Shown here: piece after piece, positions 32,697 through 45,090 of the stretch
Layout: each line of letters opens with the position of its first letter
How positions within the stretch are numbered: the first letter of the stretch is position 1
NCBI GenBank assembly: GCA_944472135.2
Contig: CALYDD020000316.1
Location: 1 to 64,000, forward strand
Length of the DNA: 64,000 bases
Origin: Trichobilharzia regenti
Lineage: Eukaryota; Platyhelminthes; Trematoda; Strigeidida; Schistosomatidae
Direction of reading: 5' to 3'
Program-made: the position numbers and the translations under genes
Notes under the pieces: generated by a model
Told to the model about the DNA's origin: nothing
Seen by the model: the letters and a program-made list of their open reading frames with translations, nothing else
The model's database searches: none

Positions 32697-35662
32697 GTGA
32701 ACCTCCTTGCACCAAAAGAAAAAGTCTGTGTAGGAACATGGAACGTTCGAACCATGTACGAGACTGGAAAAGCTGCCCAGATCGCCAACGAGATGAAAAG
32801 ATACGGAATACAAGTGCTGGGAATATGTGAGAGCAGATGGAATGGGAGTGGACTCACCAAATTGTCGACAGGTGAGTCAGTGATCTACTCCGGTCACCCA
32901 GAAGATAACCACACGCACACCGAGGGCGTGGCTATCATGATGTCACCAACGGCAACGAAAGCCCTGATACAATGGGAGGCGATTTCGTCCAGGATAATGA
33001 CCGCCAGGTTCAACTCCAAAGGAAGGAAAGTGTCAATCATACAATGTTATGCACCCACAAACAACGCAGACCTCGAGAAGAAAGAAGAATTCTACAGGCA
33101 ACTACAGGCAACAATGGACAATACTCCAGCTGGCGACATGAAAATACTAATGGGAGACATGAACGCCAAACTGGGACCAGACAATACGGGAAGGGAACTC
33201 ATCATGGGTAGAGAAGCTCTAGGAGAAATGAATGAAAACGGAGAACTCTTCGCCGACTTCTGCGCCTTCAACGAACTGGTGATTGGTGGCAGTGTATACA
33301 AGCACAAAGATATCCACAAGGCTACATGGGTGTCACCAGACGGGCAAACCAAAAACCAAATCGACTTCATCTCAATCTCAAGGAAGTGGAGGCGCAGCCT
33401 ACTGGACACAAAAGCAAGAAGAGGAGCAGACGTTGGCTCAGACCACTATCTCGTACAAGGGACAATCCAAATCAAATTAAAAGCTTTCAGGGAATCAGGA
33501 GCTGCAGATAGACCACAAGCCAAGTTCAACACTCAAAAGCTGAAGGACCAGGCTACAAAGGACATCTTCATTGCAAGCATAAAGGACAAAGTCGAGACAC
33601 AAATCAACACTAGCGAAGAGGTCGGCGTTGAAAAGCACTGGAACAACTTGAAAACGGTGTGGAGCCAAACCTGCATAGAAATTCTAGGCAGAAAAAAGAG
33701 ACAGGACAAACAGTGGCTCACTATGGACACTTGGAAACTAATAGAAGAGAGAAGGACAGTGAAGCAAAAGATTATCCAGTGCACGACGAGCAACAAAAAC
33801 AGGAGCTGAATGCAAGCCACAATACACTGAACAAAAGAGTGAAGAAAAGCGCCAGGGAAGACAAAAGAAAATATTATGAAACCATGGCAAACGAAGCAGA
33901 ACAAGCTGCAGGCAAAGGAGACCTCGCCACACTCTACCAAACAACTAGGCACCTATCGGGCAAACGTTCGACACAGATTAAGCCAATAAAGGACGACAAT
34001 GGAAAGTCAATCACCAAAGAGGTGGAACAGAGAAAGCACTGGGTTGAACACTTCAAAAGACTTCTAAATCGTCCGCCACCTACAACACGTCCAGCAATAC
34101 CAACAACGGAAGCAGAACTACCAGTGAACACTGACCCCCCGACGAAATCGGAAGTCCTGAATGCAATCAAGATGCTTAAAACTGGGAAAACACCGGGACC
34201 AGATGGAATCCCAGCAGAGGCTTTGAAAATAGACCCAGAGACAACAGCGGACTTGATGACACCACTACTGGAGAAGGTGTGGAAAGAGGGCAAAGTACCC
34301 GAGGATTGGAAGAACAGTTACTTATTCAAACTTCCAAAGAAAGGAGACTTAAGTCAATGTAAAAACTGGCGGGGAATTATGCTTCTGTCCATTCCAAGCA
34401 AGATACTAAGTCGCATCATCCTGGAGAGAATCAAACAAGCCCTAGATGAAAAACTTCGTCCGGAACAGGCTGGATTCAGGAGAAACAAATCATGTATTGA
34501 TCAAATCGCCACTCTACGGATCATCATTGAACAAAGCTTGGAATGGCAGTCACCTCTCTATCTCAACTTCATCGACTTTGAAAAGGCCTTCGACAGCGTC
34601 GATCGAGAGGTCATTTGGAAACTACTTCGCTACTACGGGGTCCCATTGACAATTATACACCTCATCCAACAGTTATACGACAATGCCGCATGCCAAGTAA
34701 TCCACAACGGGAAACTTACGGAAGCCTTCAAAGTGAGGACGGGAGTGAGGCAAGGCTGTCTACTATCACCAATGATCTTCCTGATTGCAATTGATTGGAT
34801 AATGCGACAGACAACGGCAACCAACGAGGGAACAGGCATAAAATGGACTGACACAAAAGACTTGGAGGATCTGGATTTCGCCGATGATATATGTCTGATT
34901 TCCCATAAACTGGAAGATATGCAAATGAAAAGTAACAAGTTGGCAGAAGAAGCATCAAAGATAGGACTTCACGTGAACATAGATAAAACAGAGGTGATGA
35001 AGATTCCTTGCCAACATCAACAGCAACAACAGACCACAATAAGCATAAATGGGAAGAACCTGAAAGAAACAACCTCATTTACCTACCTGGGAAGCATCGT
35101 CTCAACTACAGGCGGAACTGACGAAGACATCAAAGCCAGAATCGGAAAAGCAAGACAAGCTTTCATTACTCTCAAATCTGTGTGGAGGTCAACAGCAATC
35201 AGCATCAAAAATAAGATCCGGATTTTCAACTCCAATGTGAAGTCAGTGCTACTATACGGATCAGAGACTTGGCGAGTCATAAAGAGCATCTCAAACAAAC
35301 TTCAAACCTTCATTAACAACTGTCTCCGCTCAATACTCAAGATCAGATGGCCAGAAAAGATCAGCAACAGGGATCTCTGGGAGCGAACCAATCAGGAACC
35401 GATTGTGAAACAAATAGGCAGAAAGAAATGGAGATGGATTGGCCATACGCTGAGGAAACCATCAAGTGACATCACTAGACAAGCCCTCGAGTGGAACCCG
35501 AAAGGGAGGCGGCGAGTTGGTCGTCCAAGAGTGACTTGGAGGAGGTCATGTGAAGAGGAGATGAAAGCATGTGGGCAGACCTGGAGCAGGGTGAAAAAGT
35601 TGTCAGAAAACCGAAGTCAATGGAGGTGCGCAGCTGAAGCCCTATGTTCCTCTAGGAACTAA
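32697..35662 (+). pseudogene. RTE LINE protein: APE endonuclease and reverse transcriptase, one frameshift
   Basis: The first frame (32697-33809) has all APE blocks: NVRTM, ICESRW, YAPTN, GDMNAKLG, QIDFIS and GSDHYLV. The second (usable from about 33800 to 35662) has GPDGIPAEAL, EQAGFRRNKSC, FIDFEKAFDSVD, GVRQGCLLSP, FADDICLISH, KTEVMK and FTYLGSIVS, then WRWIGHTLRK and the C-terminus. One base appears missing in an A-run at 33795-33799; otherwise both domains are open. The frame opens at a GTG or a later ATG (codon 20), so the start is unsure. The enzyme would nick DNA and copy its RNA at the nick. It could be a sequencing error or a recent lesion. Confidence 0.9.
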
Positions 35663-35691
35663 AGGATACAATAATAATAATAATAATCCAA

Positions 35692-36115
35692 GTCAGTGGA
35701 GTGTTAAATCACAATATATTACCAAAAATACAGTGACGAGTTATAGCAACAAAAAGGATTACTTGGTTATAGAGTGTAAGTCCTCGGCTATAAATTAATT
35801 ATATAATCCACGGGCACGTTAATTGTTTGGACTGCGTCTGCTGTAGCTGCTGTGTTCCGGTTGTAGAAATGTCTTCGGTTGAGAGTAGTAGGCTCCTACA
35901 ATAAATCCGAAGTATACAACACGGTGTGAGTGGAGCAAGTAAGCAGAAGTGACCAGGGAGAAGACGAAGTCTCCAACAGCAGAGTGTATTTTTCAATTGT
36001 ACACGGAAGTTATGTATATTTCAACAAGAAGCGTTTTAAACAAAAATTATGTACAATATCTCGAATTTATACAAGTAACCAAAAAGTGTACAATCACATT
36101 GTTACGTACTCCACA
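35692..36115 (-). promoter_or_regulatory. Main part of the Gypsy-B 3 prime LTR
   Basis: Three substitutions from the 5 prime LTR. The LTR carries an AATAAA on its plus strand only, and no obvious TATA box was placed, so promoter details are not assigned. Confidence 0.5.
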
Positions 36116-36130
36116 CGGCTCCCCCCGTAG
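36116..36130 (-). promoter_or_regulatory. Polypurine tract of Gypsy-B
   Basis: Coding-strand CTACGGGGGGAGCCG abuts the 3 prime LTR. Confidence 0.75.
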
Positions 36131-36591
36131 AGGTCCGGAGAGACAACCGGAAAATGATAAGTAAAACTATGAAGTAAATAATAATAGTAATAGCAACTTT
36201 TGGTTAAAAATAGGGATATATTACAACATGCATAAACGCGAGAAGGTATGTGAATCATGTAAAGTCTGAAAGCATATACAATGAGTTCAGCAATAAAAAT
36301 TGAAATAGAAAGTCATGTCACTTAAATTTGCACTAACCATGAACATAGATTTTTAATGTATAAAGAAAAATATGTAAATACACAGTAATTAAGGAGGGGA
36401 AAGAAACATTAAAAAAAATATGGATTAAAGATCAATAGTTTTTGGAAAGGACAATACCTGTTTTTTAGGTGAGGTACATATAAATAAATAATAGTGATAG
36501 TAACATCAAAGTTTACGACGAAATACTAACGGTCATGATGATAATGTCTAAACGAAAAAGATAATAATAATTTTTAATTATTTTTCTTTTG
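36131..36591. other. Gypsy-B 3 prime untranslated region
   Basis: AT-rich, no frame; lies between the Pol stop and the polypurine tract. A region of this length before the LTR contrasts with Gypsy-A, which has none. Confidence 0.65.
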
Positions 36592-39500
36592 TTAGTCCTC
36601 AAAATGAACGTAGCGAGCCGGTTTACTGATTTGCCGACCACTACGTGTTTGATATGGAGGGAGGATAAGACTTGGTGCCGGTGGAGTGGAATCGGATGTT
36701 TGATTATTTGATTGCGCAGCTGCCGATGTAGATTCGAAGTCGTTGTCGGTGTATGCGGGTTTGATTCGATCAATTGAAACAGTCTCTCGTCTTCCATTCT
36801 TGTTCACTGTAAAGTGTTTGTCTGAACGTTTAATAACTTGAAAGGGTCCTTCGTATGGAGGTTGCAATCCTTTTCTGATGGCGTCGACTCGAATGAAGAC
36901 GAATTTGCAAGTTTGTAGATGTTTGTTGATCTGATCTCGTCGGGGAGATTGTCGAGGTGCTGTTGGTTGAAGTTGAAGCATTTGTCTAGTTAATCGGTTA
37001 GTGAAGTCGGCAATGTTCACGTCTGTGGAATCGGCTGAGGGGACTAGCTGTCCAGGCAAGGTTAGGTTGGTGCCATAGACAAGTTGAGCCGGTGTACATC
37101 CTAAATCTTCTTTGATAGTAGAACGGATACCAAGTAAAATCAAAGGTAAGTATTCACTCCACTTAGATGTATCATTCTGCGCCATCAGGGAGCTTTTCAG
37201 TTGTCTGTGGAATCTTTCCACTAGACCATTCGCTGCCGGATGATAGGCTGTTGTGGAGATATGTTTCACTCCCAGAAGTCTCGTCAGTTCGCGAAAGAGT
37301 GTCGATTGGAATTGAGGACCGCGGTCGGATGTAATAGTAGTTGGTACACCGTAGTTTGACACCCAACGGTCGAGAAAAACTAAAGCAACGTTTTCAGCAG
37401 ATATGTCGTTTAAGGGGCATGCAATAGCCCAACGAGTAAATCTATCAATCGCTGTCAGGATATGTGTATATCCCCTTGATGTTGGCAATGGTCCCACGAT
37501 ATCTATATGGATATGCTGAAATCTCCTTTCGGGTAATTCAAACGTCTTCGGGGTTGTAATAGTGTGGCGGTGTACTTTGGAGCATTGGCATTGGATACAT
37601 TCTCGTGCCCATCTCCGAATGTCAGAGTTCATTTTAGGCCACACGAAGCGTTCGCTGATCAGTCTGACCGTGGCGCGTACTCCAGGGTGAGAAAGCGAAT
37701 GTAAATGTTCGAACAATGCTTTTCGGCAACTGAGAGGGACAAATGGACGATTAGTGCCGGTAGATACATCGCAGACTATGGTTGCATCTGATAAGGGGAT
37801 AGGCACATCTTTGAGCTGTAAGGAAGAGTTTCTGCGGCAGGTTTGGAGTTCAACGTCATCTCTTTGTAATTGAGCCATACGATCAAGACTGATGTCTACC
37901 GACGTTTGGAGCTGGTTAATGTCACTTCTTGAAAGAGAATCGGCTACCACGTTCGCATCCCCTTTGATGTACTGGATGTCGGTTGAAAATTGGGAGATAT
38001 AATCCAACTGTCTGGCTTCTCTAGGGGAGTGTTTATCGAGTGAAGTAGTGAAAGCATGACACAGGGGCTTGTGGTCAGTAAAAATAGTGAAATGCCGGCC
38101 CTGTAGTAAGTAACTGAAATGCTTCACTGCAAGATATATGGCCAGCAATTCTCTCCCAAAAGTGCTGTATCGTGTCTGAGCCGGTTCCAACTTCTTAGAA
38201 AAGAATGCGAGTGGGGTGACTTCGCCCTTCATCTTTTGTTGTAATACTGCCCCTACAGCTACTTGGGAGGCATCTGTGCACAAAATAAGCGACGCTTCGG
38301 GGTTGATATGGGATAGCATAGTGACTCTGGATAAGGCATCTTTTGCGTTGCAAAATGATTCGTGTGCTTCAGCTGACCACTGAAACTTTTTAGGATCATT
38401 TTTAAGGAGGTCGGTTAACGGCTGGACGATGGAGGCACACGAAGGAATGAAACGCCGATAGAAATTAAACATCCCCAAAAAACGTCTGACCTTCTTGAGT
38501 GAATCTGGTTCGGGGAAGTTTTTGATGGACTCTATCTTTTCCTCCGTAGGCGTAATACCATTCGCGGTTATGTGGTGTCCCAGAAACTGTATAGAGGAGA
38601 CACCGAATATGCACTTTTTGGGGTTAATGACGACTCCATATTGCTCAAATCGTTGAAATAAGATGGTGAGGTGATCAGTATGTTCTTCGGGCGACGAGCT
38701 AGCAATTAAAACGTCATCGATATATACAAATACAAAGTCCAAACCTTGTGTGACCTGATCCATGAAACGTTGGAAGGATTGTGCTGCGTTCTTTAGGCCA
38801 AATGGCATGCGGAGAAATTCAAACAAACCGAAAGGTGTGATGATGGCCGTTTTTTCGATATCCTTTTGGGCAACTGGTATTTGGTGATAGGCCCTGACCA
38901 AGTCTACTTTAGAAAAAATGGTTTTTCCGTGTAATGTCAGGGAGAAATCATGAAGATGAGGAATAGGATAACGGTCGGGAACTGTGGCATTGTTTAAATG
39001 TCGGTAATCCCCACATGGCCTCCAATCATGATCAGCTTTAGGCACCATGTGTAAGGGCGAAGACCAAGGACTATTGGAGGGTCTGATGATGCCGAGCTGC
39101 ATCATGTGTTCAAATTCTGCCTTGGCTGCTGCCAATTTGTCCGGGGGTAATCTACGAGGACGAGCACGAACTGGTTGACCCGTAGTAACTATCTTGTGAG
39201 TAACTGTGTGAGGGACGTCCTCGATGTTGTACGACGGCTTAAGAATTTTAGGGAAACGGTGAAGTAGGGAGGAAAAAGGGCAATCTGCTGGTCTTTCAAT
39301 ACTGATATTATAGACAGAATAGCTGGAGATAATTCCATGGATCTTTAGATGGGTGTTGTTATCAATCAGTTTTTTATTGTTGACGTCAACTAACAGGTTG
39401 AAATTACTCAAGAAATCTGCTCCGAGGATGGCGTGACTGACGTCGGCTACTATGAAAATCCATGTGAAACGCCGACGTAAACCTAGATCCAGTATGAGGG

Positions 39501-39702
39501 ATTGCTCTCCATACGTCTGTATGCTTGTGTGGTTAGCTGCCCGGAGAGACAGTTTTCCGGGTGTCCGTGTAGATCGCCTGGATAGTGAAGGAGGGATTAC
39601 GCTAACTTCTGCTCCCGTGTCTACCAGGAATAAAGTGTCTGAAGTTTTGTCCTTCACATAGAAGAGGCGACTTGTTTGCTTGCCAGTAACAGCTGTCGCC
39701 AT
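36592..39702 (-). CDS. Gypsy-B Pol polyprotein, intact frame
   Basis: 1036 residues from the ATG at 39702: aspartic protease [11 protein letters not shown] (D28), RT with [11 protein letters not shown] (D267) and YIDD (327-330), RNase [13 protein letters not shown] (D477), integrase zinc finger (H668, H672, C702, C705) and catalytic D734, D793, E829. No chromodomain was noticed at the C-terminus. The ATG shares its first base with the TGA of the Gag frame (TGATG), in the -1 frame, so translation would use reinitiation or a frameshift. The order and the Gag type point to CsRn1/Boudicca. It is complete even though the 3 prime LTR is disrupted. Confidence 0.94.
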   Translation of the reverse strand: MATAVTGKQTSRLFYVKDKTSDTLFLVDTGAEVSVIPPSLSRRSTRTPGKLSLRAANHTSIQTYGEQSLILDLGLRRRFTWIFIVADVSHAILGADFLSNFNLLVDVNNKKLIDNNTHLKIHGIISSYSVYNISIERPADCPFSSLLHRFPKILKPSYNIEDVPHTVTHKIVTTGQPVRARPRRLPPDKLAAAKAEFEHMMQLGIIRPSNSPWSSPLHMVPKADHDWRPCGDYRHLNNATVPDRYPIPHLHDFSLTLHGKTIFSKVDLVRAYHQIPVAQKDIEKTAIITPFGLFEFLRMPFGLKNAAQSFQRFMDQVTQGLDFVFVYIDDVLIASSSPEEHTDHLTILFQRFEQYGVVINPKKCIFGVSSIQFLGHHITANGITPTEEKIESIKNFPEPDSLKKVRRFLGMFNFYRRFIPSCASIVQPLTDLLKNDPKKFQWSAEAHESFCNAKDALSRVTMLSHINPEASLILCTDASQVAVGAVLQQKMKGEVTPLAFFSKKLEPAQTRYSTFGRELLAIYLAVKHFSYLLQGRHFTIFTDHKPLCHAFTTSLDKHSPREARQLDYISQFSTDIQYIKGDANVVADSLSRSDINQLQTSVDISLDRMAQLQRDDVELQTCRRNSSLQLKDVPIPLSDATIVCDVSTGTNRPFVPLSCRKALFEHLHSLSHPGVRATVRLISERFVWPKMNSDIRRWARECIQCQCSKVHRHTITTPKTFELPERRFQHIHIDIVGPLPTSRGYTHILTAIDRFTRWAIACPLNDISAENVALVFLDRWVSNYGVPTTITSDRGPQFQSTLFRELTRLLGVKHISTTAYHPAANGLVERFHRQLKSSLMAQNDTSKWSEYLPLILLGIRSTIKEDLGCTPAQLVYGTNLTLPGQLVPSADSTDVNIADFTNRLTRQMLQLQPTAPRQSPRRDQINKHLQTCKFVFIRVDAIRKGLQPPYEGPFQVIKRSDKHFTVNKNGRRETVSIDRIKPAYTDNDFESTSAAAQSNNQTSDSTPPAPSLILPPYQTRSGRQISKPARYVHFED

Positions 39703-40588
39703 CACTGTCTGGCTGAGGCGTTTCCCTGAGCCTGGTTGGCTTCGCTAAAGCTGCACGGTTTTACACATTTCAGGGCATGACGTCCAAACTTCCAGTGATA
39801 CCAGCATATATTGCTATCCCGAGAAGACGTGTAAGAACGCTGTCGTGAGAAGGATCGTCGTCGTGATGGTGACCTTCTCTGTGAGCTCCGCCTCCGGACT
39901 CGTCGATCCGACCTATTAGTTTCCAACTTGTCAATCCTTGCCGCTAAGTCTGCAATGGCGGCGAGTATCGGTGTGTCTGCCGTGGGTGTGGAATGACACG
40001 GTGTGGCACTATCAGATCTACGTGACTTATGGTGTTATCAGATAAAACATCCATAATACTATCTGCCATGTCACTTAGTTGGTCTAAGTCATACGACTTT
40101 CCTGAGATGATTAAAATTTGCTGGACATTTCTAGGTAAACGTTGCAACCATATCTGTTTCAGCACTACCTCGTCTACTTTATGATGTCCGATTAACTGGC
40201 GCATGTGCCTGAGCAGCTGGGATGGTTTACGTGGGCCTAGTTCACAGCCTGTGAGCAATTGTTGGATTCTTTTCTCATCTGACAAACTGGTACGTTGTAT
40301 GAGGAGGGCTTTAAGTTTATCAAATTGATGTTCCGTCGGAGGATCTTCGATGAAATCGCTGATTTCTGTCAATACTGACGGAGGGAGTTCTGCCAGCACC
40401 ATACCATATTTGGCTATTTGGGACTTAATGCCCCGTGCTTCTAGCAACGGTTCAATTACCGCAAACCAAATCCTTGGTTCTGCGAAACCGTATTGGGGTA
40501 AACGAAAATCAGTGATGGCATTTATTGTGGCATTTGTCTCGCTATTAGTTGTCTGCTCGTTTGATGTACCGGACTGAGGTGATGACAT
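39702..40588 (-). pseudogene. Gypsy-B Gag, one frameshift before the CHCC motif
   Basis: The first frame starts MSSPQSGTS at 40588 (an upstream extension of 27 hydrophobic codons lies in the leader and is not likely used) and covers the capsid-like region with PQYGFAEPRIWFAVIEPLL. It ends early at 39944. A second frame carries SRRSDSATPCHS, LAARIDKLE, an Arg/Ser-rich stretch and the CWYHWKFGRHALKCVKPC motif, typical of the CHCC Gag of CsRn1-type elements, and ends in TGA at 39702. The switch falls between about 40015 and 40031; no slippery heptamer is evident, so an indel is more likely than programmed shifting. Confidence 0.85.
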
Positions 40589-40704
40589 TATAAATATGAG
40601 GTTATTGGTGCAAATTAGGATACAAATATAAACCACACACAAAATCACAATGAATATACAAAATAGCACAAATAAGAATATGAATATGCCAAAATAATCC
40701 GTGT

Positions 40705-40721
40705 TCTTATCGGGCTCACCA
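40705..40721 (-). promoter_or_regulatory. Primer binding site candidate of Gypsy-B
   Basis: Seven bases after the 5 prime LTR the coding strand reads TGGTGAGCCCGATAAGA. The start matches a CCA-ended tRNA; the species is not identified. Confidence 0.5.
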
Positions 40722-40728
40722 ATTAATT

Positions 40729-41209
40729 TGTAGGGGACTAATATTAGAGTTCACTAACATTCCAAATATAAAAGTAATAATCCAAGTCAGTGGAGTGTTA
40801 AATCACAATATATTACCAAAAATACAGTGACGAGTTATAGCAACAAAAAGGATTACTTGGTTATAGAGTGTAAGTCCTCGGCTATAAATTAATTATATAA
40901 TCCACGGGCACGTTAATTGTTTGGACTGCGTCTGCTGTAGCTGCTGTGTTCCGGTTGTAGAAATGTCTTCGGTTGAGAGTAGTAGGCTCCTACAATAAAT
41001 CCGAAGTATACAACACGGTGTGAGTGGAGCAAGTAAGCAGAAGTGACCAGGGAGAAGACGAAGTCTCCAACAGCAGAGTGTATTTTTCAATTGTACACGG
41101 GAGTTATGTATATTTCAACAAGAAGCGTTTTAAACAAAAATTATGTACAATATCTCGAATTTATACAAATAACCAAAAAGTGTACAATCACATTGTTACG
41201 TACTCAACA
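40729..41209 (-). repeat. Gypsy-B 5 prime LTR, uninterrupted
   Basis: 481 bases from TGTTGAGTACG to CCCCTACA on the coding strand. Confidence 0.93.
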
Positions 41210-42116
41210 AGCTTCCAATGTTAGATTGCAACGTAAAAAGGAAAGAAGATGGGAAGTCAAAAACTAGTGTTTACAGGAAACCCACACATCGAAACAGATA
41301 TTTGGACTTCCGATCATCCCATCCTATGTCAGTAAAAACAGGATTAGTGAAATGTTTAAGTGACAGAGTACAAAAACTAAGTAGCACCAAGGGAAATCTA
41401 AGACAGCAAGTGATACACATAAAAGAAGCCTTGGAACTTAATAATTACCCGGATAAATTAGTCAGGAAATATTTAAGGAAATGTCAAAATAAAATAAATA
41501 ATGATAGTAGCGATAGTGATGATGAAAATAATATTAATAATAATAATAATATTAATGACGACACCGACAATAAGGAATTTAAATCATCAGTAGTAATTGC
41601 ATACAAGGAAGGGACCTCGGAAACCTTACGCGGAATTCTTAACAATGCTGGCAGGAATAAAAGTGGCTGGCATTCAAACCACCCACAATCTCAATTAGAA
41701 ACAAGCTTTGTCGGTTAAAGGATCAATCCTGTGGAGCCTTTAAAACAAAGCAATTTAGTTTATCTAATACCCCCTGCTTGCAATGATTGTCAGGTCAAAT
41801 GCATAGGTCAAACTAGTAGAACCAGGGCAGTCAGACTAGCCGAACATAAAATACCTAGCAAAATCAAAATTGGTTGACCCAAATAAGATAAGAAATGGAA
41901 AGAATAGTTCAGCTATAGCACTGACCACATGCAATTACACACAACCAAAAAATAGAATGGGACAGGATGACAGGTTTAAAATCTAATGTCACAGGGTGGA
42001 GGAAGAGATTGATAAGAGAAGCTTTGTTTATCGAATCAACTGCAAATACATGTAATAGGAATGATTCAATACCTGTCCACCCAGATATCTGGAAAATTCT
42101 TCTACTCCTACGATAA
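41210..42116 (+). pseudogene. Penelope-like element copy 3, 3 prime part
   Basis: Resumes at PMLDCNVKRKEDG after the target duplication, with YRKPTHRNRYLDF, the Asn-rich linker and the GIY-YIG blocks LVYLIP and CIGQTSR in the wrong frame, ending at the HPDIWKILLLLR stop. It is base-for-base close to PLE copy 1 here. Confidence 0.88.
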
Positions 42117-42174
42117 ATAGGAGAAAACAAAGAAAACTATCCAACTGAAGTTTCGAAGTCGTGTGATCACAATT

Positions 42175-42214
42175 GATATGATTATGAATAATAAATTCTG
42201 TTCGAAACGTCATC
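42175..42214 (+). ncRNA. Degenerate hammerhead-like motif (PLE copy 3)
   Basis: Same 40-base arrangement as at 7768-7807. Confidence 0.3.
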
Positions 42215-42545
42215 CAGTAAATAATACTGTTTCTTCGCTGTGTGATACAACTAATAAACAAACCAATATGGAATTACTTACTACCACAGTGCCCAAGTAT
42301 TACACATATATTAAGGAGAAAGTGATAAACAGTGAGACATCAAGACTGCTAGACAGGGAGTTTATTGAGAGGGAGAGAGAGGTAGAGACGATTGAAGAAA
42401 GTACACTCACTGAAACCCGAATTCATGTCATCTGAATACATTTCATCGCATATCCATGATTGACAGGTCAAACATCTTCATTGAATCAAACACGATATAA
42501 CGAATATGTTTGAATTCCTTGAAAATTCATGGATTGATATCGGTT

Positions 42546-42773
42546 TTATTTTCTTCACCTTCCCAGTGGAACATGGGGCCTCAAGCTGGTGGCTTGAAGT
42601 CTCTTTGGCAGTGTTTATTTTACAGGATGGGATTGCTAGCCTCATGCCCATCCTTTCCTCTTTACCAGCATTATTTCTGGCTTAGCCATGTGAAGAAGTG
42701 AGTTGGCCGGGAATCGAACCCCGGACCATATGCATGGTTGGCGAGCGTCCTAACCGCTGTACCACCGACCCCC
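42546..42773 (-). mobile_element. tRNA-derived SINE, copy 3, with target duplication
   Basis: Head with A- and B-box on the minus strand, body and RTE-like end as in the other copies. gatatcggtt occurs at 42536-42545 and 42774-42783, a clean 10-base target duplication. Confidence 0.88.
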
Positions 42774-42783
42774 GATATCGGTT

Positions 42784-43971
42784 AGAATTTTGAAAATAAT
42801 CGATGAGTGAGTTTCGATTTAATGTATGATTAACTAACTATCAGTCATCAAGTGATCGAAACTCAAATCACTGCATAAAAGAGAAATTTATGAAATGTTG
42901 AAAACAGACAATAATTATAGAATCAATGGATCCATCAATAAATGAAGGAAATGAAAATTTGATGAGAAAATTGAAAACAATCAACCTGCACTCTTTAAAA
43001 CGGTGAATAATTTCAAAGCAAGAAATACGCATAATCCATATCGTGGTTACAATTATCAATACAATCTTTCACAATACGTTATCGAGAATGTCTATGATTT
43101 TTGTAATCTGTAGCGATACATGCGCTGCATAATTTACGTGAATGTGAATGAAAGTGTGGGTGAGTGAGTGAGTGACTGAAATGGTCGATGATATTTTAGG
43201 CGATAAATTTTCAGCTGTAATATTAACCACTAAAAACTGTGATAGGGAGAGATCGCGATCTCACTCACAAGAGTGGAGTATTCGAATCCAAACTGATTTG
43301 AACTCACTTTTCACCGTTTCGTGTATATTTGCGTGCTTCACCAGTGGATGAGGAAGTCAAGCATAATGTGTCATTTTCCCCTTCATCTTATCCTCAGTTC
43401 TCACCGTTGTGTTGGTAGATGTAAACTCACACACACTGGTTTGTGAGTTCGGTAGTAATATTAACCACTGATTGTTTCTGACCTTCCGAGCTGACAAGAA
43501 CCAAAGCAGTAGACAGACTAGTCCACACCAGTGAGAACAATCCAATTGGTTATGTGAAACTACATGATATACAAGCATTGTGTAACTGGGAGAGTTAGCC
43601 CGACAAATATCCAGTTCCATTGGTCACATAAGGTGAGGAGGGTAACTGGATCGTCTGACCGTGTTGTAATAAATATTTAGGCTGGGCTCAATTCAATGCA
43701 ACTGAATTTGTCCAAACTAGTCTAATCTGGTCTACACCTTGTGTAGATGCTTGCCTAGATGCGCGGATCCTGCATTGCACTGACAGCTACCATCCACCTG
43801 TTCCAGCAAATTTCAACCGGTTTCCACCGTCTAGGTATCTTCCGTCGCTGGATTACATTGTGTGTGTGTTCATTCCTGCTGGGAGAACTCTCTTATCCGT
43901 CAACACTGGCTGTTGTCACTATTGAGGAATGTAAGGTAGAGAGTATCGTGTGAAGCTATTATTGTGAATTC
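42784..43971. repeat. Duplicated unit, no gene recognised
   Basis: Recurs inverted at 60475-61801. It contains small frames (42868-43059, 43357-43620, both minus) that are shared by both copies and match nothing I know. It lacks the roughly 120-base tRNA-like segment present at 60703-60832. Confidence 0.7.
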
Positions 43972-43975
43972 CCAG

Positions 43976-45090
43976 TTCACCAATTGAATTACTTCAAAGT
44001 GTTGAGTCTCTGTTGACATGCTGGACCATATCACAGAAGACCTTTCTACGACATCCTTAGGTCAATATGACTATAGTTTTGGTTGATAGCGGCTAACGAT
44101 TCAATCCATCACGCGTGTCGTATTTCATTTAGAACTCGTCTCCTAAATGTCACTGCACCTCCAGTCAGTGATGGTGTTCCACTGAGAGTCGAAGCCAACA
44201 GCCATCGTTGGAAAAACAGAATGAACATTTCCGCCCAATAAAATCAATCCATCCATCCATTCATTCATTCGTCAATCAATCAATCAATAAATCAATCAAA
44301 ATCAATCAAACAATCAATCAATCAATCAATCAATCGGAATTTAAGAATGATAATTTCAAGGAATGACATGTACACTTAGGGTTTGTATGAATGACCACCT
44401 TCCATAATGAACGAGGCTAAATAACGTAATAGCCAGTCAGTTCTCACGAAACTGATTCATTTTGTCATGGTCATGAAATGTGGTGGGCACAAATCTGGAG
44501 CGACATCAAATGACAATTTATTCACTTTTCAACATTGTGGTAAAACTGAGATTTTATAGAAGCAGACTAGCATTTCACTTCAACCGCTTACTCTGCATCT
44601 GATTCTAGTGGAAGCATTCTCACCTGTACACTAACTGACTGAGTTTGAGATTTCCTGACTGACCGTCGTCCTAACTGCCTATCTTCGTTCCTTCTTTCCT
44701 TCCTTCCTTCCTTCCATCCATCCTTCCCCCTCAAGTACCACCATACCAATCGATGACGAGGAGACACGCGGATTCATTCCATTCGTGAGTGAAGACGGTG
44801 TAACCAATGTCTGCCTGTCTGCCTGCCTGCCTGTCTGTCTGTCCGTGTGTCTCTGTGTGTCTGTATATGTGTGGGTGAAACTGCATACCTGGGTGAAAAC
44901 ATCTGTGTCTGTGAGATCGTGCGTGTTTGTGTGTGTGTGTGTGGTTTGTGAGCTGTGTATTCACTGAGACTAATCGCCGATTGTTCTTGGTGAAGGAATG
45001 ATGACTGTGAAGCGATGAATGCAGTGTCGCTCATTTCATCCATATAAGTAGTATGAGTGTGATCTGCACATTTCCAGACTATTGTCAGAC
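43976..45090. repeat. Microsatellite-rich unit (inverted), empty Gypsy-A site at its edge
   Basis: Inverted copy of 13397-14447, with (CAAT)n at about 44265-44335, (TTCC)n at 44690-44725, (CTGC/CTGT)n near 44813-44845 and (GT)n near 44925-44943. The ccag at 43972-43975 is the unoccupied target site of Gypsy-A. Confidence 0.8.

Larger units (their letters stand above)
32171..35680 (+). mobile_element. RTE-like LINE (SR2 type), near full length, inside the Gypsy-B LTR
   Basis: About 3510 bases with a 525-base leader, APE endonuclease and RT, and a 3 prime (ATA)n tail. taataatccaa is present on both sides (32160-32170 and 35681-35691), so it has an 11-base target duplication, although the tail makes the exact edge ambiguous. 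It is in opposite orientation to Gypsy-B and is the youngest layer of the nest. Confidence 0.92.
32114..36115 (-). repeat. Gypsy-B 3 prime LTR, split by an RTE LINE
   Basis: LTR bases lie at 32114-32170 and 35692-36115 (57 + 424 bases), adding to the length of the intact 5 prime LTR at 40729-41209. The gap is the RTE element. Confidence 0.92.
32110..41213 (-). mobile_element. Gypsy-B, CsRn1/Boudicca-like Ty3/Gypsy element inserted in PLE copy 3
   Basis: The element spans 32114-41209; agct is duplicated at 32110-32113 and 41210-41213 and is single in the uninterrupted PLE copies (6801-6804). Its own sequence is about 5575 bases once the RTE insertion is removed. LTRs are about 481 bases and differ at three positions. 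Gag with a CHCC motif and a separate Pol frame place it near CsRn1/Boudicca. All on the minus strand. Confidence 0.93.
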
